A program made the translations under genes and the position numbers. 64,000 nt of DNA from Variovorax davisae (GTDB taxonomy: Bacteria > Pseudomonadota > Gammaproteobacteria > Burkholderiales > Burkholderiaceae_C), in NCBI RefSeq assembly GCF_030316845.1, contig NZ_JASZYS010000003.1, positions 124,001 to 188,000 on the forward strand, in the 5' to 3' direction. This document shows positions 43,362 through 52,779 of this stretch, in pieces. The notes below the pieces were generated by a model, which was given only the letters and a program-made list of their open reading frames with translations, was not told where the DNA came from and made no database searches. Position 1 is the first letter of the stretch, and the number at the start of each line of letters is the position of its first letter.

Positions 43362-44054
43362 GTGGTCAAAGCCCAAAACCAGCTTATCCAGCTGCTGCCC
43401 CGCGCTGAGCGACAGCGGCTTATCGCTGCCAGCGACATGTTCGAACTGAATCTGAGCGATGTGCTTTGCGAGCCGGGCGACGTGACGCGCTACGCGTACT
43501 TCCCCGTCGATGGGTTCATCTCGTTGCTGAAGACGGTCGACGAAAGCCGAGTTCTGGAGGTCGGTATGGTGGGCCGGGAAGGAATGGTCGGCGTCCAGAT
43601 CGCGCTGGGCATGTCCGTCGTACCCTTGCGCGCGGTGGTGCAGGGCCAGGGCGTGACATTGCGGATTGGCGTCGGCGAGCTGGACGCATACCTCGCAGAC
43701 AGCCCCGCCCTGCGGCGGGTATTGAATCGCTATGTCTACGTACTCATGACGCAGTTCGCCACCTCGGCCGCGTGCCTGCGCCACCATCAGATCGGGCAGC
43801 GACTGGCACGCTGGCTGCTGATGATGCAGGACCGGGCGCGCACAGACAACTTTCCCGTAACCCAGGAGTTCCTCGCCTTTATGCTGGGGGTGCGGCGCGT
43901 CAGCATCACGGCCGCCGCGAGCGAGCTTCAACACGCTGGGCATATCCGATATGCGAGGGGCGACCTTACCGTGCTCCACCGCGCGGGCTTGGAAGAGATC
44001 GCCTGCAGCTGTTACACCTCCGACCAGCGCGCCTACACCGAGACGTTCAGTTAG
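43362..44054 (+). CDS. Crp/Fnr-family transcriptional regulator, second paralogue
   Basis: 230 residues with the same build as the preceding gene: LLPRAERQRLIAASDMFELN, LSDVLCEPGDVTRYAYFPVD, LEVGMVGREGMVGVQIALGM, and the DNA-binding part EFLAFMLGVRRVSITAAASE, LQHAGHIRYARGDLTVLHRA. The alignment with the first is continuous but well diverged, so this is an old duplication or joint acquisition. GTG 43362 or the following codons start it. Tandem Crp/Fnr genes of this subgroup occur in stress islands. Confidence 0.9.
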   Translation: MVKAQNQLIQLLPRAERQRLIAASDMFELNLSDVLCEPGDVTRYAYFPVDGFISLLKTVDESRVLEVGMVGREGMVGVQIALGMSVVPLRAVVQGQGVTLRIGVGELDAYLADSPALRRVLNRYVYVLMTQFATSAACLRHHQIGQRLARWLLMMQDRARTDNFPVTQEFLAFMLGVRRVSITAAASELQHAGHIRYARGDLTVLHRAGLEEIACSCYTSDQRAYTETFS

Positions 44055-44138
44055 GAAAAACCTGGAATCCGTGTCAATTTGTAACTATGTGCGGTAGGGC
44101 ACAGATCGAGGAGCATTCCAGAATTTATCGTTGGGCTC

Positions 44139-44423
44139 GTGAATGCGTTCGCCCTCGCGCCCCAAAGCATGTCGCCTTCCAGGGACGGCGACTTGGCACT
44201 TGTGCGAGATCGGACCATATGGGCCTCGTCGGTTGTGGCTGAGCCAATGGAAGGCGGTTTCAGCTATCACGCTGACATCTTTGCGAACGGCGTTTTCGTC
44301 TGCCGCGTCGCGCTTTCGGGTCAGTTCCCGGATGAGGCAGCAGCCCAGATCGAACTGGACCGCCGCTTGGCGCGGTGGATCGCCGAGTACGAACTCCGGT
44401 CGCAGAAGGCCAAGTGGGGCTGA
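44139..44423 (+). CDS. small hypothetical protein
   Basis: 94 residues. The second half is convincing: MEGGFSYHADIFANGVFVCR, VALSGQFPDEAAAQIELDRR, LARWIAEYELRSQKAKWG. The start could be GTG 44139 or ATG 44169. It is soluble. It belongs to a run of four small genes on the plus strand that ends with DUF1488. Confidence 0.55.
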   Translation: MNAFALAPQSMSPSRDGDLALVRDRTIWASSVVAEPMEGGFSYHADIFANGVFVCRVALSGQFPDEAAAQIELDRRLARWIAEYELRSQKAKWG

Positions 44424-44444
44424 AATGAATCCTCTGCCCGACCT

Positions 44445-44705
44445 ATGATCTTGGATGCCATGCCGCCGACGGAACCTTCTAGCTCGATGCTATTGGCAAG
44501 GCTGAAATGGGAAGCCGCCTGTGAGCGGGTCGACTTCGCCCTGGATCCTCCGCCAGGTTTACCTGCGGACCGTGCGATGGAATTGGCACTCGTGATCAGG
44601 TTTGTAGAGGCTGCGCTGAAGGAAGTGCGAGCTGCGTACATGGCCGACGCGCAGCGTCCCGAGCTTCGAGCGAAGCCATACCTCAGGGGACTGGAGCTAC
44701 CGTGA
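44445..44705 (+). CDS. small hypothetical protein
   Basis: 86 residues: SSSMLLARLKWEAACERVDF, ALDPPPGLPADRAMELALVI, RFVEAALKEVRAAYMADAQR. Helical and soluble. It overlaps the DUF1488 gene by four bases (GTGA type), so the two are translated together. Family not recognised. Confidence 0.55.
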   Translation: MILDAMPPTEPSSSMLLARLKWEAACERVDFALDPPPGLPADRAMELALVIRFVEAALKEVRAAYMADAQRPELRAKPYLRGLELP

Positions 44706-44980
44706 TCTGCGAGGCGATTCATCGCTTCGACGCCGCAAGCGTAAGGTTTGCCTTCTATCCTGGGGGCTTCGATGGACCGCGTGTACTTGGCGAAATCGCA
44801 GACAAGGCACTGAGGGACTTTTTCGATGCACACGGGGGGCCCGAGAGTCTGTTGTCAGCCTGTGAGACGAATTTCGACCTTATCGAAGCCATGGCCTTGG
44901 ATCACTACGCCAGGAGGCCAGACCATCCTGTCCTGCTGGAATCCGATGATTTCTGCTGCGCCCTAGTTCCGACGGGATAA
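44702..44980 (+). CDS. DUF1488 family protein
   Basis: 92 residues from GTG 44702. The text CEAIHRFDAASVRFAFYPGG, FDGPRVLGEIADKALRDFFD, GGPESLLSACETNFDLIEAM and HPVLLESDDFC follows DUF1488: a beta hairpin with V-R-F, I-x-x-x-A-L, then a helix with L-x-A-x-x-x-N and a final L-x-x-D-D-F. These proteins are small, cytoplasmic and uncharacterised. A second, broken copy lies inverted at 45944-46156. Confidence 0.7.
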   Translation: MICEAIHRFDAASVRFAFYPGGFDGPRVLGEIADKALRDFFDAHGGPESLLSACETNFDLIEAMALDHYARRPDHPVLLESDDFCCALVPTG

Positions 44981-45627
44981 ACACCTTGCGGCGCAGATCG
45001 CCGCGCGGATCTTCGCGCTCGCAGTGGCTGACCGCGGTCCACGACGTTGGTCCCGCCAGCTGCCCTTGCCTCTCCTGTGGCGTGCCGTCCTGCATTAACT
45101 CCGCGACGCGGCTTGCATCGGCAGGCCCAGGATTCGTGGCACCTTTGTACGATCAGGTTCGATCGAACTGGAGGGCCCAATGACTGAGTAACACAACTTC
45201 TCACCCTGGACGCAGAGGAAGGTGTCGAGAAATCCTCCACCCGTGTCTTCGAGGTTTGCAAAGCTGCCCAGCGGCGCGCCGCCCGCGCTGCACAAGTTCG
45301 CAGGGGCCACTTCGGAGCAGGGACGGGGAAGAAAGGTCTGGCCGAGGCTTCCTTCAGCACAGCGAGACCATCAACGCGAAGGTGTTGGAGCTCGCTCCAG
45401 CGGGCGATGTTTACTCGACAGAGAATCCCTTGAAGCTCAGCACTGGAGATTTCGAATAGGGATGCCCGTCCCGGCTCACTCGCTCGTGGCCTTGAGGGCG
45501 CGGGTGGACGTGCTCCTGATTCAAGATCGGCGGCGCGCCGTCCTTCAAGCAGCCCCCATGTGGGACTGCATGCCGGTGCCCTTATTCTCCGGCACCATCG
45601 GAAGAAGTTCCCACGAGGCCCAGAACC

Positions 45628-45943
45628 ATGCCAACAGAATCCAGCACTCCCATTTCCGATGGCCACTCGCTCGAATACCGCGGCTTCCGCTTTAAGCTAC
45701 GCGCAGAGCCCGTTCCGAGGCGGCTATCAGCCTATCGTCGTTCTTGTTCGAACTCCCGCGGATGAGGAAGAGACGCAACTGCCCAACGACACCGAGGAAA
45801 TTGTTTATGGGACCGAGGCGGAAGCTACCCGTCACGCCGAGCAGCAGGCAATGCGCTGGGTTCATGACCGCACCGCCCTCTCCCGCCATCGAGGTGAACC
45901 CGAGAAAGACGCGATCGTGAGCAAGACCGGTTCTGCCGGCTGA
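45628..45943 (+). pseudogene. small hypothetical protein, one frameshift
   Basis: ATG 45628 opens MPTESSTPISDGHSLEYRGF, RFKLRAEPV; after an indel near 45715 the second frame gives RGGYQPIVVLVRTPADEEET, QLPNDTEEIVYGTEAEATRH, AEQQAMRWVHDRTA and stops at 45943. Joined it is a 105-residue soluble protein. The family is not recognised. It converges with the broken DUF1488 copy. Confidence 0.5.
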
Positions 45944-46156
45944 CGCCGGTGCCGTTCGACGCGAGCTCTTGGATCCCTTCGAAGTTCGTTTGGCACGCCT
46001 CAAGCAAGCTATCCGGCCCACACGGGCACCAAACACATCGCAGTGCCACCTCTGCAATCTCAGCGAGGATGCGGGGTCCATCGAGACCCTCGGGATAGAC
46101 GGCATACCGAATCGTGCCCAGTCGAAGCAATAGACAGCCTCGCATGTAGTCGACAC
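45944..46156 (-). pseudogene. second DUF1488 family gene, frameshifted
   Basis: GTG 46156 has AAAGGAG upstream and starts VSTTCEAVYCFDWARF; one base later the other frame carries TIRYAVYPEGLDGPRILAEI, AEVALRCVWCPCGPDSLLEA, CQTNFEGIQEL. It aligns with the copy at 44702 along its whole length (CEA, YP-x-G-x-D-G-P-R, I-A, ESLL/DSLL-x-A-C-x-T-N-F). The C-terminal end is not clear and may overlap the convergent gene. Confidence 0.65.
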
Positions 46157-46583
46157 TGGTGTCTCCTTTGTTCCTGGACTGTGCCGTTCGCCGAAGGTTG
46201 CGGGGCAACCCCTGTCGGCGATCGCCCGCGCACTCGGTCCCACCTGCCGGTCGCGCGTGCCGCGCGTCCACAAAGGCATCTTGAGCGTCGAAACCAATCG
46301 CTCAGGTAGTCGAACTTCGGGACCGGCAACGGACGCTATTGGGCATGTAGATGCGTTTTTCGTCACGAAGCCCTGGACGGCGGCCTCAAATTGGCGGGCC
46401 TGCCTTTCGGCGGCGTCGCCGGGCAGAGCACCTGTGCGGTCCATGTCATCCACACCTCGTAGTCGAACAAGAGCGGCTGGCGCCGCGAGGCCGGCCGAAT
46501 GCCGCGGGGACTGTGGGTTCGGGGGTGCGTCGGCGGCGAGACGGACGCCAGGTGAAGTTGCGCCGGCGCCTTTTGCTTCGGCT
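46157..46583. other. intergenic stretch with fragments of open frames, no gene recognised
   Basis: Between the broken DUF1488 copy and the patatin gene. Several minus-strand frames show short protein-like runs in different phases (for example FDYLSDWFRRS near 46310), so a degraded gene may lie here, but I cannot join a family. Confidence 0.35.
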
Positions 46584-47596
46584 TCACGCCGGTACTCCGG
46601 GCTGCGCGTACGGCGCCAGGTAGCGCTGCTCGATGTCGACGGTGGCGCGACGGCCGAGCTGGCCGCGATGCGCCTCGAGCCAGACCTCGCATGCCGCCCG
46701 CCCGGTGCGCCGCAGCGATTCGAACAGCCTCGGTCCCACCGTACGCTTGATCGAAGGTTCGATCTCAAGCTCGCTCCCCGCGTCCGGCAGGCTCAGCACG
46801 TGCAGGCGGATGTCGGCCTCCGGCATCGAGCGGTTGTGCGTATCGAGGGCTCGGAGCTCGGCGAGCAAACCGTTGATCGACGCAATCTCGTTGATCCGGT
46901 TCAGGATGTTCTTGGCCGTGGTCGGTGTCTCGGGCCGGAGCAGCGGCGTGAACTCCACCATGAGGTGTCGGTGTCGAGTGCCTCGCGGTACAACGGCCAG
47001 AGCATCGGGTTGCCCGCGTAGCTCCCGTCCCAGTAGGACTCGCCCTCGATCTGGACGGCCTGGAACATCAGTGGGGCGCAGGCCGAGGCCAAGATCGCTT
47101 CTATCGAGATGTCCTGGGGCCCGAAAACGCGCGACAGGCCGGAGTGGACGTTGACCGCGTTGACGAACAGCGGATGGTCTGAGCGAGTGCGCAGCGCCTC
47201 GAGGTCGACCACCGTGTCGAGAACGTGGCGCAGCGGTGCAAGGGCGACCGGATTGGTCTGATAGGGCGACAGCAGCGGGAGGGCGTCGTCCCAGACCCCC
47301 AGGCCCGGCTTGCGCAGGGGCAACAACAGGAAGGTCATCGGCGCGCCCACTTCTGCCACCTTGCGCCACAGGAGTTCGAGGTTGTCCTTGGCGGCCTGGC
47401 GTCCGCCGTTCACCAGGCCCGTGACGAGTGCGGCGCCGTTGAGGGCACCGGCGCTCGTGCCGCTCACTCGGCCGATCTCGATGTCGGGCTGGTCGAGCAG
47501 CGCATCGAGCACGCCCCAGGTGAAGGCGCCGTGCGCACCGCCGCCCTGGAGCGCGAGATTCACGGTTGTCGGGCCAGTGGAAGAGGAAGCAGACAT
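46584..47596 (-). pseudogene. patatin-like phospholipase, one frameshift
   Basis: From ATG 47596: VNLALQGGGAHGAFTWGVLD (oxyanion G-G-G-x-H/R-G), RVSGTSAGALNGAALVTGLV with catalytic Ser in GTSAG, and SYWDGSYAGNPMLWPLYREA with the catalytic Asp in DGSY. After REALDTD near 46970 the frame shifts and continues MVEFTPLLRPETPTTAKNIL, NRINEIASINGLLAELRALD, GRAACEVWLEAHRGQLGRRA to 46584. The joined protein is about 337 residues, normal for bacterial patatins, which hydrolyse acyl esters in the cytoplasm or on storage granules. Both active-site residues lie before the break. Confidence 0.8.
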
Positions 47597-47818
47597 GGGC
47601 AAAGACCTTTCAGGTGGACGTGCGGTCCATCGGCGCGCGTTGAGCCGAGAGTTCCTCTTCTAGCTGGCAAGCTCCGCGGGACAGCTAGGCCGAAACGCCC
47701 GTGTAGGCCTGCGATAGCCCAGTAGAAATCGCCAGGGCCTACATAGGACAGATTGCCCTGCAGGATGTACCGGTGTTGTGGTGACGCGCGTCGGATCGAA
47801 GTACCAACGCTTGCCGCT

Positions 47819-49110
47819 CTACGGAGCTTTCGGACCGCCTGCAGCTCGCTCGATCAATTCGAGCAGAACCTCGAAGTCGACCGGTTTAGCCACCTGATGA
47901 TCGAAACCTGCGGCCAGGGCACGTTTCCGGTCTTCCGGCCCTTCATAGCCGGTGAGCGCGATCAACAGCGGAGGCGAGTCCGGCCGCACAGTCTCTACGC
48001 AGGCGTCGGGCGACCTCGTAGCCGTTCATGACGGGAAGTCCGATGTCGCACACCACGATCGGCGGCCCCCGCCGCGCGAAGGTATCCAGGGCGCTCGGCC
48101 CATCCAGCGCGACTTCAACCGCATAGTCTGACATCTCAAGCAGCATGCGCAGGAGGACGCCCGAATCAACGTTGTCGTCCACGATCAGGATGCGACAAGG
48201 AACAACGGCAGGTTTGAGCATCGGCTGGAGCGCCGGCTCTTTGGGGTTTTTTACACGAGGCAGAACGACGGTGAACTCGCTGCCCGTGCCAAGCCCGTCG
48301 CTCTTGGCGTCGACGGAGCCGCCATGCTGCTCGACCATGCTACGGACCACGGTAAGTCCAATCCCCAAGCCACCCTGGCTGCGGTTCAGAGAACGCTCCT
48401 CCTGGGCAAAAAGGTCGAAGATGCGAGGCAGCGTTTCCGCCGACATGCCGCTTCCGGTGTCCTTTAACGCGAATCACTACCTTGTCCCGCGCTGGCCTCG
48501 CAATCAGGGCGATCTCGCCACCCTCGGGCGTGTATTTGGCAGCGTTGTGCAGCAGATTTCCGACAATCTGCGCAAGCCGCGTGAGATCCCCGTCGACGTA
48601 GATGGGGTTGACCGGCATGTCGAGCGTGAGATGCTGGTGTTGTTCGTCAATGAGCGCGCGGTACATCTCGACGGCTTGGTCGACTAACTCGCTGACCTTA
48701 ACCGTACGCCGCAGCAAGGTGACTTTGCCGCTCGTCACGCGGGACGCGTCGAGCAAGTCGTCCATCAGCCTCGCCATGTGTTCGACCTGACGGCGAACCA
48801 CCTCACGGATGGTTGCGAGCCGAGGGTCGACCGTGTCGATGCGCTCGAGCAGGGCGACGGCGCTCCGAATAGGCGCCAAGGGATTGCGCAGTTCATGGGC
48901 CAGCATGGCGAGGAATTCGTCCTGCTGGTGCTTTGCCTTCCGCGCCGCTTCTTCCAGTCGCTCCGCAGCAAGAGTGGCCATAACCAGATGTTCGTTTGCC
49001 TCCCTCAAGTCCTCTCCGACCTTCTCAGAAGCCGCCTGGGTCAACTCCCATGCGCGCATGTCCTCTTCACGGCGGGTTACCTCGCGTTCGCGCCGCGCAA
49101 CGCAGCTCAC
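47819..49110 (-). pseudogene. hybrid sensor histidine kinase, two frameshifts
   Basis: Frame 1: coiled start (VGEDLREANEHLVMATLAAE), HisKA QDEFLAMLAHELRNPLAPIR with phospho-His, NLLHNAAKYTPEGGEIALIA. Frame 2 after about 48460: SAETLPRIFDLFAQEERSLN, QGGLGIGLTVVRSMVEQHGG, then a receiver RILIVDDNVDSGVLLRMLLE, VVCDIGLPVMNGYEVARRLR. Frame 3 after about 47970: ALTGYEGPEDRKRALAAGFD, HQVAKPVDFEVLLELIERAA and TAG 47819-47821. All kinase and receiver residues are present over the frames. There are no membrane helices, so it is a cytoplasmic sensor whose input part may be missing; the start is uncertain (49110 or 49059). Confidence 0.8.
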
Positions 49111-49200
49111 GCTGGCTCAGACTCCCATTGCCCCCTCAGGTGGAGCGGGGGGTTCTCTGGAGTCTGCAAGCTCGGCAGTCATGCTGGAAGGGGGGTGACC

Positions 49201-49747
49201 TCATGACGGGCGCGGGTGACCGGTCAACAAACCGACCATGCCGGGGGTTGGCTCGCCGAGCACGATGCCGCCATCGGTAATCTCGTAAGGTCGAAGCTCA
49301 TGGCTGTCGAGCGGAAAGGCCAGATCGATCCCTCCGCAATAGGCCTTGCAGCTGTTTGCGGCCCCGCCGGCCAGCTTCCACAGGGGCTGCCCGGCCGCCT
49401 TGCAGCGCAGATCTTAGAGCGCGATGTCGATGGCAGACAGAGCGAATGAGGCGATGCCGCCGCGGCCCACGTAGTGGACATGCCACTCGCAAAATTCGTG
49501 GATGGCCTCGACATCTTCTGCGCTCCGGCCCACTAACGCAGGCGACAAGTCGTGGTCGATCATAGCCCTGATCGCATGGCCGCCCTTTCCGCCAGTGTAG
49601 GTGTAGCCAGTGCCCTGTCTGCCGTTGGAGAGCGTCACCGTCGCGGTGACCAATTCGAAGTGCTATGGTACCGTGCTTGGCATCGGTGAGGACCTCGGCC
49701 AAGGGCACCTTGAAGATCCGGCTGTTGATTTCAGAGATGGAATGCAT
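49201..49747 (-). pseudogene. mandelate racemase/muconate lactonizing-type enolase-superfamily remnant
   Basis: ATG 49747 (GGAGG close by) gives MHSISEINSRIFKVPLAEVL, TDAKHG; after a shift HFELVTATVTLSNGRQGTGY, TYTGGKGGHAIRAMIDHDLS, EWHVHYVGRGGIASFALSAI, DIAL, then a TAA where a Trp codon is expected, DLRCKAAGQPLWKLAGGAAN, SCKAYCGGIDLAFPLDS, and directly HELRPYEITDGGIVLGEPTP. The last block is from the C-terminus, so about 200 residues with the catalytic barrel are deleted. A frameshift, a nonsense codon and a deletion together mark a true pseudogene. Confidence 0.8.
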
Positions 49748-50325
49748 CGACCCTCCTGCAAGCCTCTGGGTTGGCAAAAGGCGGGCATTGAGTGGTTCGA
49801 GTTCGGTGTTCATAGAAATTAGAGGAACAGGGAACCGCAAACGGTGGCCGGGTGCCGAAAACTACTCCGGGAACCGCTTCCGCCGCACCCGGCCTCTAGT
49901 CTGCGCGCCATGATGTTCGCTCTCAACAGATTCCTGACCGGTTTGCGAGGTCTCATTCCGCAGGCGCCCTAAGGCGTGCTGGCGGGCCTTGAGCGGCGGA
50001 TCAGTGCCTCGGCCTCCGCCGATCGGGGTGCAGCAGCCGGTACCGTCCAGGGACGCGCTCGTCATCGCTGGAAAGCTGCCGGCGTCGCGCACTCGGATCC
50101 GCCTCCAGGTCCCAGTCCGTGCCATCACGCGCATCGAGGGCGGCCGAGGTGTGAAGCAGGACCCTTTCGCCGAATCTTCAGGGAGCGAGGAGCTGGATTG
50201 CAAGGTGACGGCCAGGCTTGTAGCCGCCGACCGTGCGTGCTTTGTAGGTGGGCGCCGACTTGAAACGGCCGAGCGCGCGGGATGTTCTTTCGGGCCCGGA
50301 CCCCAAGCTTTTGAAAGGAGATGCC
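49748..50325. other. intergenic stretch, nothing recognised
   Basis: Almost 580 bases. A minus-strand frame 49862-50203 is open but has unusual composition and no ribosome site. The end carries the leader and ribosome site of the gene at 50326. Confidence 0.4.
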
Positions 50326-50631
50326 ATGTCCGTGGAATTCTTGAAGCAGATCGCTGCCACGCCGCTCCCCAAGTCGTTCAACGCTGCGAAGGATATTGAC
50401 GCCATCAGGATCCTTCGGCAGGCCGGCTTGGTGCTCGCACTGGTGGACGAGCCCCCTGAGCGCGCCGCTAGAGTCCTTGCAATCACGGAAAAAGGCTGCG
50501 ATGAACTATTGCGATTTCACTACCCCGAAGGACGGCCCGTTCGAAGGCTCGCCAAAGTCAACTGGATTCAGCTGGCGGCGGCACGCGCACGCGAAGCAAT
50601 CAAGCCAGCGGATAGACGGAGAGATCCCTGA
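50326..50631 (+). CDS. small hypothetical protein
   Basis: 101 residues from ATG 50326 with GAAAGGAG five bases upstream, one of the best ribosome sites in the window. MSVEFLKQIAATPLPKSFNA, AKDIDAIRILRQAGLVLALV, DEPPERAARVLAITEKGCDE, LLRFHYPEG reads like a compact winged-helix-type fold, but I cannot name the family. The basic tail follows. It is likely expressed strongly. Confidence 0.65.
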   Translation: MSVEFLKQIAATPLPKSFNAAKDIDAIRILRQAGLVLALVDEPPERAARVLAITEKGCDELLRFHYPEGRPVRRLAKVNWIQLAAARAREAIKPADRRRDP

Positions 50632-50746
50632 GTTCATCAGTGATTGAGGCAGCGGCGCGAGCCCTGCCCTTCGGTGCCTGTGGAGCGACTCGGGGCCTAG
50701 ATCTGGTCAGGATTTCGGATCCACACCCATGAGAAAGGAGTTGATC

Positions 50747-50974
50747 ATGTATTCAAGATTCGGCTCTTCCCTCTCGGGAAACTCAGGGCGGACGGGCACG
50801 ACAATGAGGGTTCGCGCCGGCCAGCGCGTCATGGGCAAGAAGCAGGTTGAGGCCCACCTCGTCTCGCGCGATGCTCTGCGTCGTGTCCAGCGAACCTTCC
50901 TCGCTCCTCCTACCCTTGCGGGGCCGAGGTGTCGACGTTGGCGTTGTCGATCGCACTCAAGCCCCCGCCGTTGA
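50747..50974 (+). CDS. small basic hypothetical protein
   Basis: 75 residues from ATG 50747 behind GAAAGGAG. MYSRFGSSLSGNSGRTGTTM, RVRAGQRVMGKKQVEAHLVS, RDALRRVQRT is plausible; the remainder (PRCRRWRCRSHSSPRR) looks out of frame, so the 3' end may be broken. The ribosome site resembles that of the gene at 50326. Confidence 0.4.
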   Translation: MYSRFGSSLSGNSGRTGTTMRVRAGQRVMGKKQVEAHLVSRDALRRVQRTFLAPPTLAGPRCRRWRCRSHSSPRR

Positions 50975-51076
50975 GATAGATGGCTCCCACCGGGCCGGAG
51001 GCGTTACCGGCGTTCTCGATCAGCGAGACAGGGGCTGGCTGGACACTGGCAGAAAGCTCACGTGCCAGCTCTTCGG

Positions 51077-51448
51077 CTATGCGCCATACGATCGGCAGCG
51101 GTCAAAGAACGCCTCAAGTTCGGCGGACTTGTCGAAAACGCCATCCGCCCCGAGAGCCAGGCATCGGCGACGGATTTCTGCCGTTGGATAGTTCGTCAGG
51201 ACCAGCATGTGCTGATGCGGAGACCGGCTCTGAACCGCGCGCAGCACGTTCAGGCCGGAGCCTTCCTTCAGAAAAAGGTCCACGATGGCCAAGTCCCATT
51301 GTTCCCCGTACCGATCAAGGGCCTCGATGGCCTCTGTAGCGCCCTCGGCGACGGCGATAACCTGCGCATCGGCCAGCTCAGCCAATGTCGAAATCAAGTT
51401 CTCGCGAATTGTCTCGCTGTCCTCGATGAGGATGGTATGGAGCGGCAT
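51077..51448 (-). CDS. single-domain response regulator
   Basis: 123 residues: LIEDSETIRENLISTLAELA, phosphoacceptor Asp57 in LAIVDLFLKEGSGLN, Thr85 in MLVLTNYPTAE, Lys107 in GVFDKSAELEAFFDRC. It aligns without gaps over the core with the protein at 41950-42327, including the unusual LTNYPT and FDKS-x-ELE-x-FF blocks. No output domain. It abuts the truncated dnaE2, so its original neighbours may be lost. Confidence 0.9.
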   Translation of the reverse strand: MPLHTILIEDSETIRENLISTLAELADAQVIAVAEGATEAIEALDRYGEQWDLAIVDLFLKEGSGLNVLRAVQSRSPHQHMLVLTNYPTAEIRRRCLALGADGVFDKSAELEAFFDRCRSYGA

Positions 51449-51574
51449 CGTGGTACGCCAGAGGCGCTCGGTTGTGAATCGCCACGTTGGGGCCTGCTAG
51501 CGGCATGTATTAGCGCCGAACATCCGCTGCCACTTTGTAGGTCAACAGCCTATGAGTGCTACCCGGGGCCTCCG

Positions 51575-52647
51575 ATGCGCGCGCCGCTGTGGATCAATGG
51601 CGTAGGCCTCGAGCGCTACTACGCCAAGATCGTCAATGGTATGACCGAACGCGGCTATGAGAAGGGGTTCGCCGAACAGATCTTCGAACAGATCAAGGGA
51701 TTCTCGGAACATGGGTTTCCCGAGAGCCATGCGGCCTCGTTCGCCCTGCTCGTCTACGCCAGCTGCTGGATCAAGTGCCACCATCCAGCCGAGTTCCTCG
51801 CCGCCATGCTCAACTCGCAGCCGCTCGGCTTCTACAGCCCGAGTCAGCTCGCGCAGGACGCCAAGCGGCACGACGTCGAGGTCCGCCCGGCCGACGTCCT
51901 GCACAGCGACCTCGACTGCACGCTGGAGAACCTGCCGCATCGCCCGGCCGTGCGCCTGGGCCTGCGCATGCTTTCGAGCCTGCGCTGGGAATCGGCGCAG
52001 CGGATCGTCGAGGCCCGCGGCGAGAACCTGTTCGACAACGCCGAGGATTTCGCGCGCCGGGCCGGGCTCGAGCTCCACGAGATGAAGCTGCTGGCCAGCG
52101 CGGATGCGCTGAGGAGCCTGAGCGGGCACCGCAGGAATGCGGTGTGGGACGCGTCGGCGCTGCGCGCAACGCCGCGACTGCTGCGGGATGCGCCGGTCGA
52201 TGAAGACATCCTCGAGCTAGCGCCGGCGCCGGAGGGCGAGGAGATCATGTTCGACTATGCGGCGACGGGACTGACGCTGCGCCGGCATCCGCTGGCCTTG
52301 CTCCGGCCAGCGCTATCAAAACGGGGACTGATGTCGGCGGCCGACTGCATGACCTGCCCAACGGCGATGAGGTCAGCTATTGCGGCCTCGTGACCCTGCG
52401 ACAGCAACCGGACACGGCCAAGGGCGTCATCTTCGTCTCGCTCGAAGATGAGACTGGGGTTGTGCAGGTCATCGCGTGGCGGAGCTTGCGGGAGGCGCAG
52501 CGGCAGGAGTTGCTCAACGCCCGGCTGCTGGCCGTCCATGGGGCCTGGCAGCGGGAGGGTGAACTGCGCAGCCTCGTTGCTGAGCGGCTCGAGGACCTGA
52601 CGCCGATGCTGGGCAGGCTCGCGACGGTGTCGAGGGATTTTCGGTGA
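51575..52647 (+). pseudogene. dnaE2: error-prone DNA polymerase DnaE2, C-terminal third only
   Basis: The fragment starts abruptly at about 51600 with RYYAKIVNGMTERGYEKGFA, GFSEHGFPESHAASFALLVY, ASCWIKCHHPAEFLAAMLNS, QPLGFYSPSQLAQDAKRHDV. It proceeds through the helix-hairpin-helix part to TGLTLRRHPLALLRPALSKR, then one base is missing near 52345 (GAC[C]TGCATGAC), and the OB-fold continues DEVSYCGLVTLRQQPDTAKG, VIFVSLEDETGVVQVIAWRS. A full DnaE2 has about 1050 residues; the polymerase active site is absent. No imuA or imuB neighbours are seen. Confidence 0.9.
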
Positions 52648-52779
52648 TGCGAATGGGGCATAGGCCGTCTGTCTCGATGTGGCGTCGTGCAGCGGCGCGG
52701 ACAGCTGATGAGCCGGCCTTGACCGGTATTGCCATGCGCTGAAAGCCTACACGCGCGGGGCCGGCCTGCATTCACCTCG

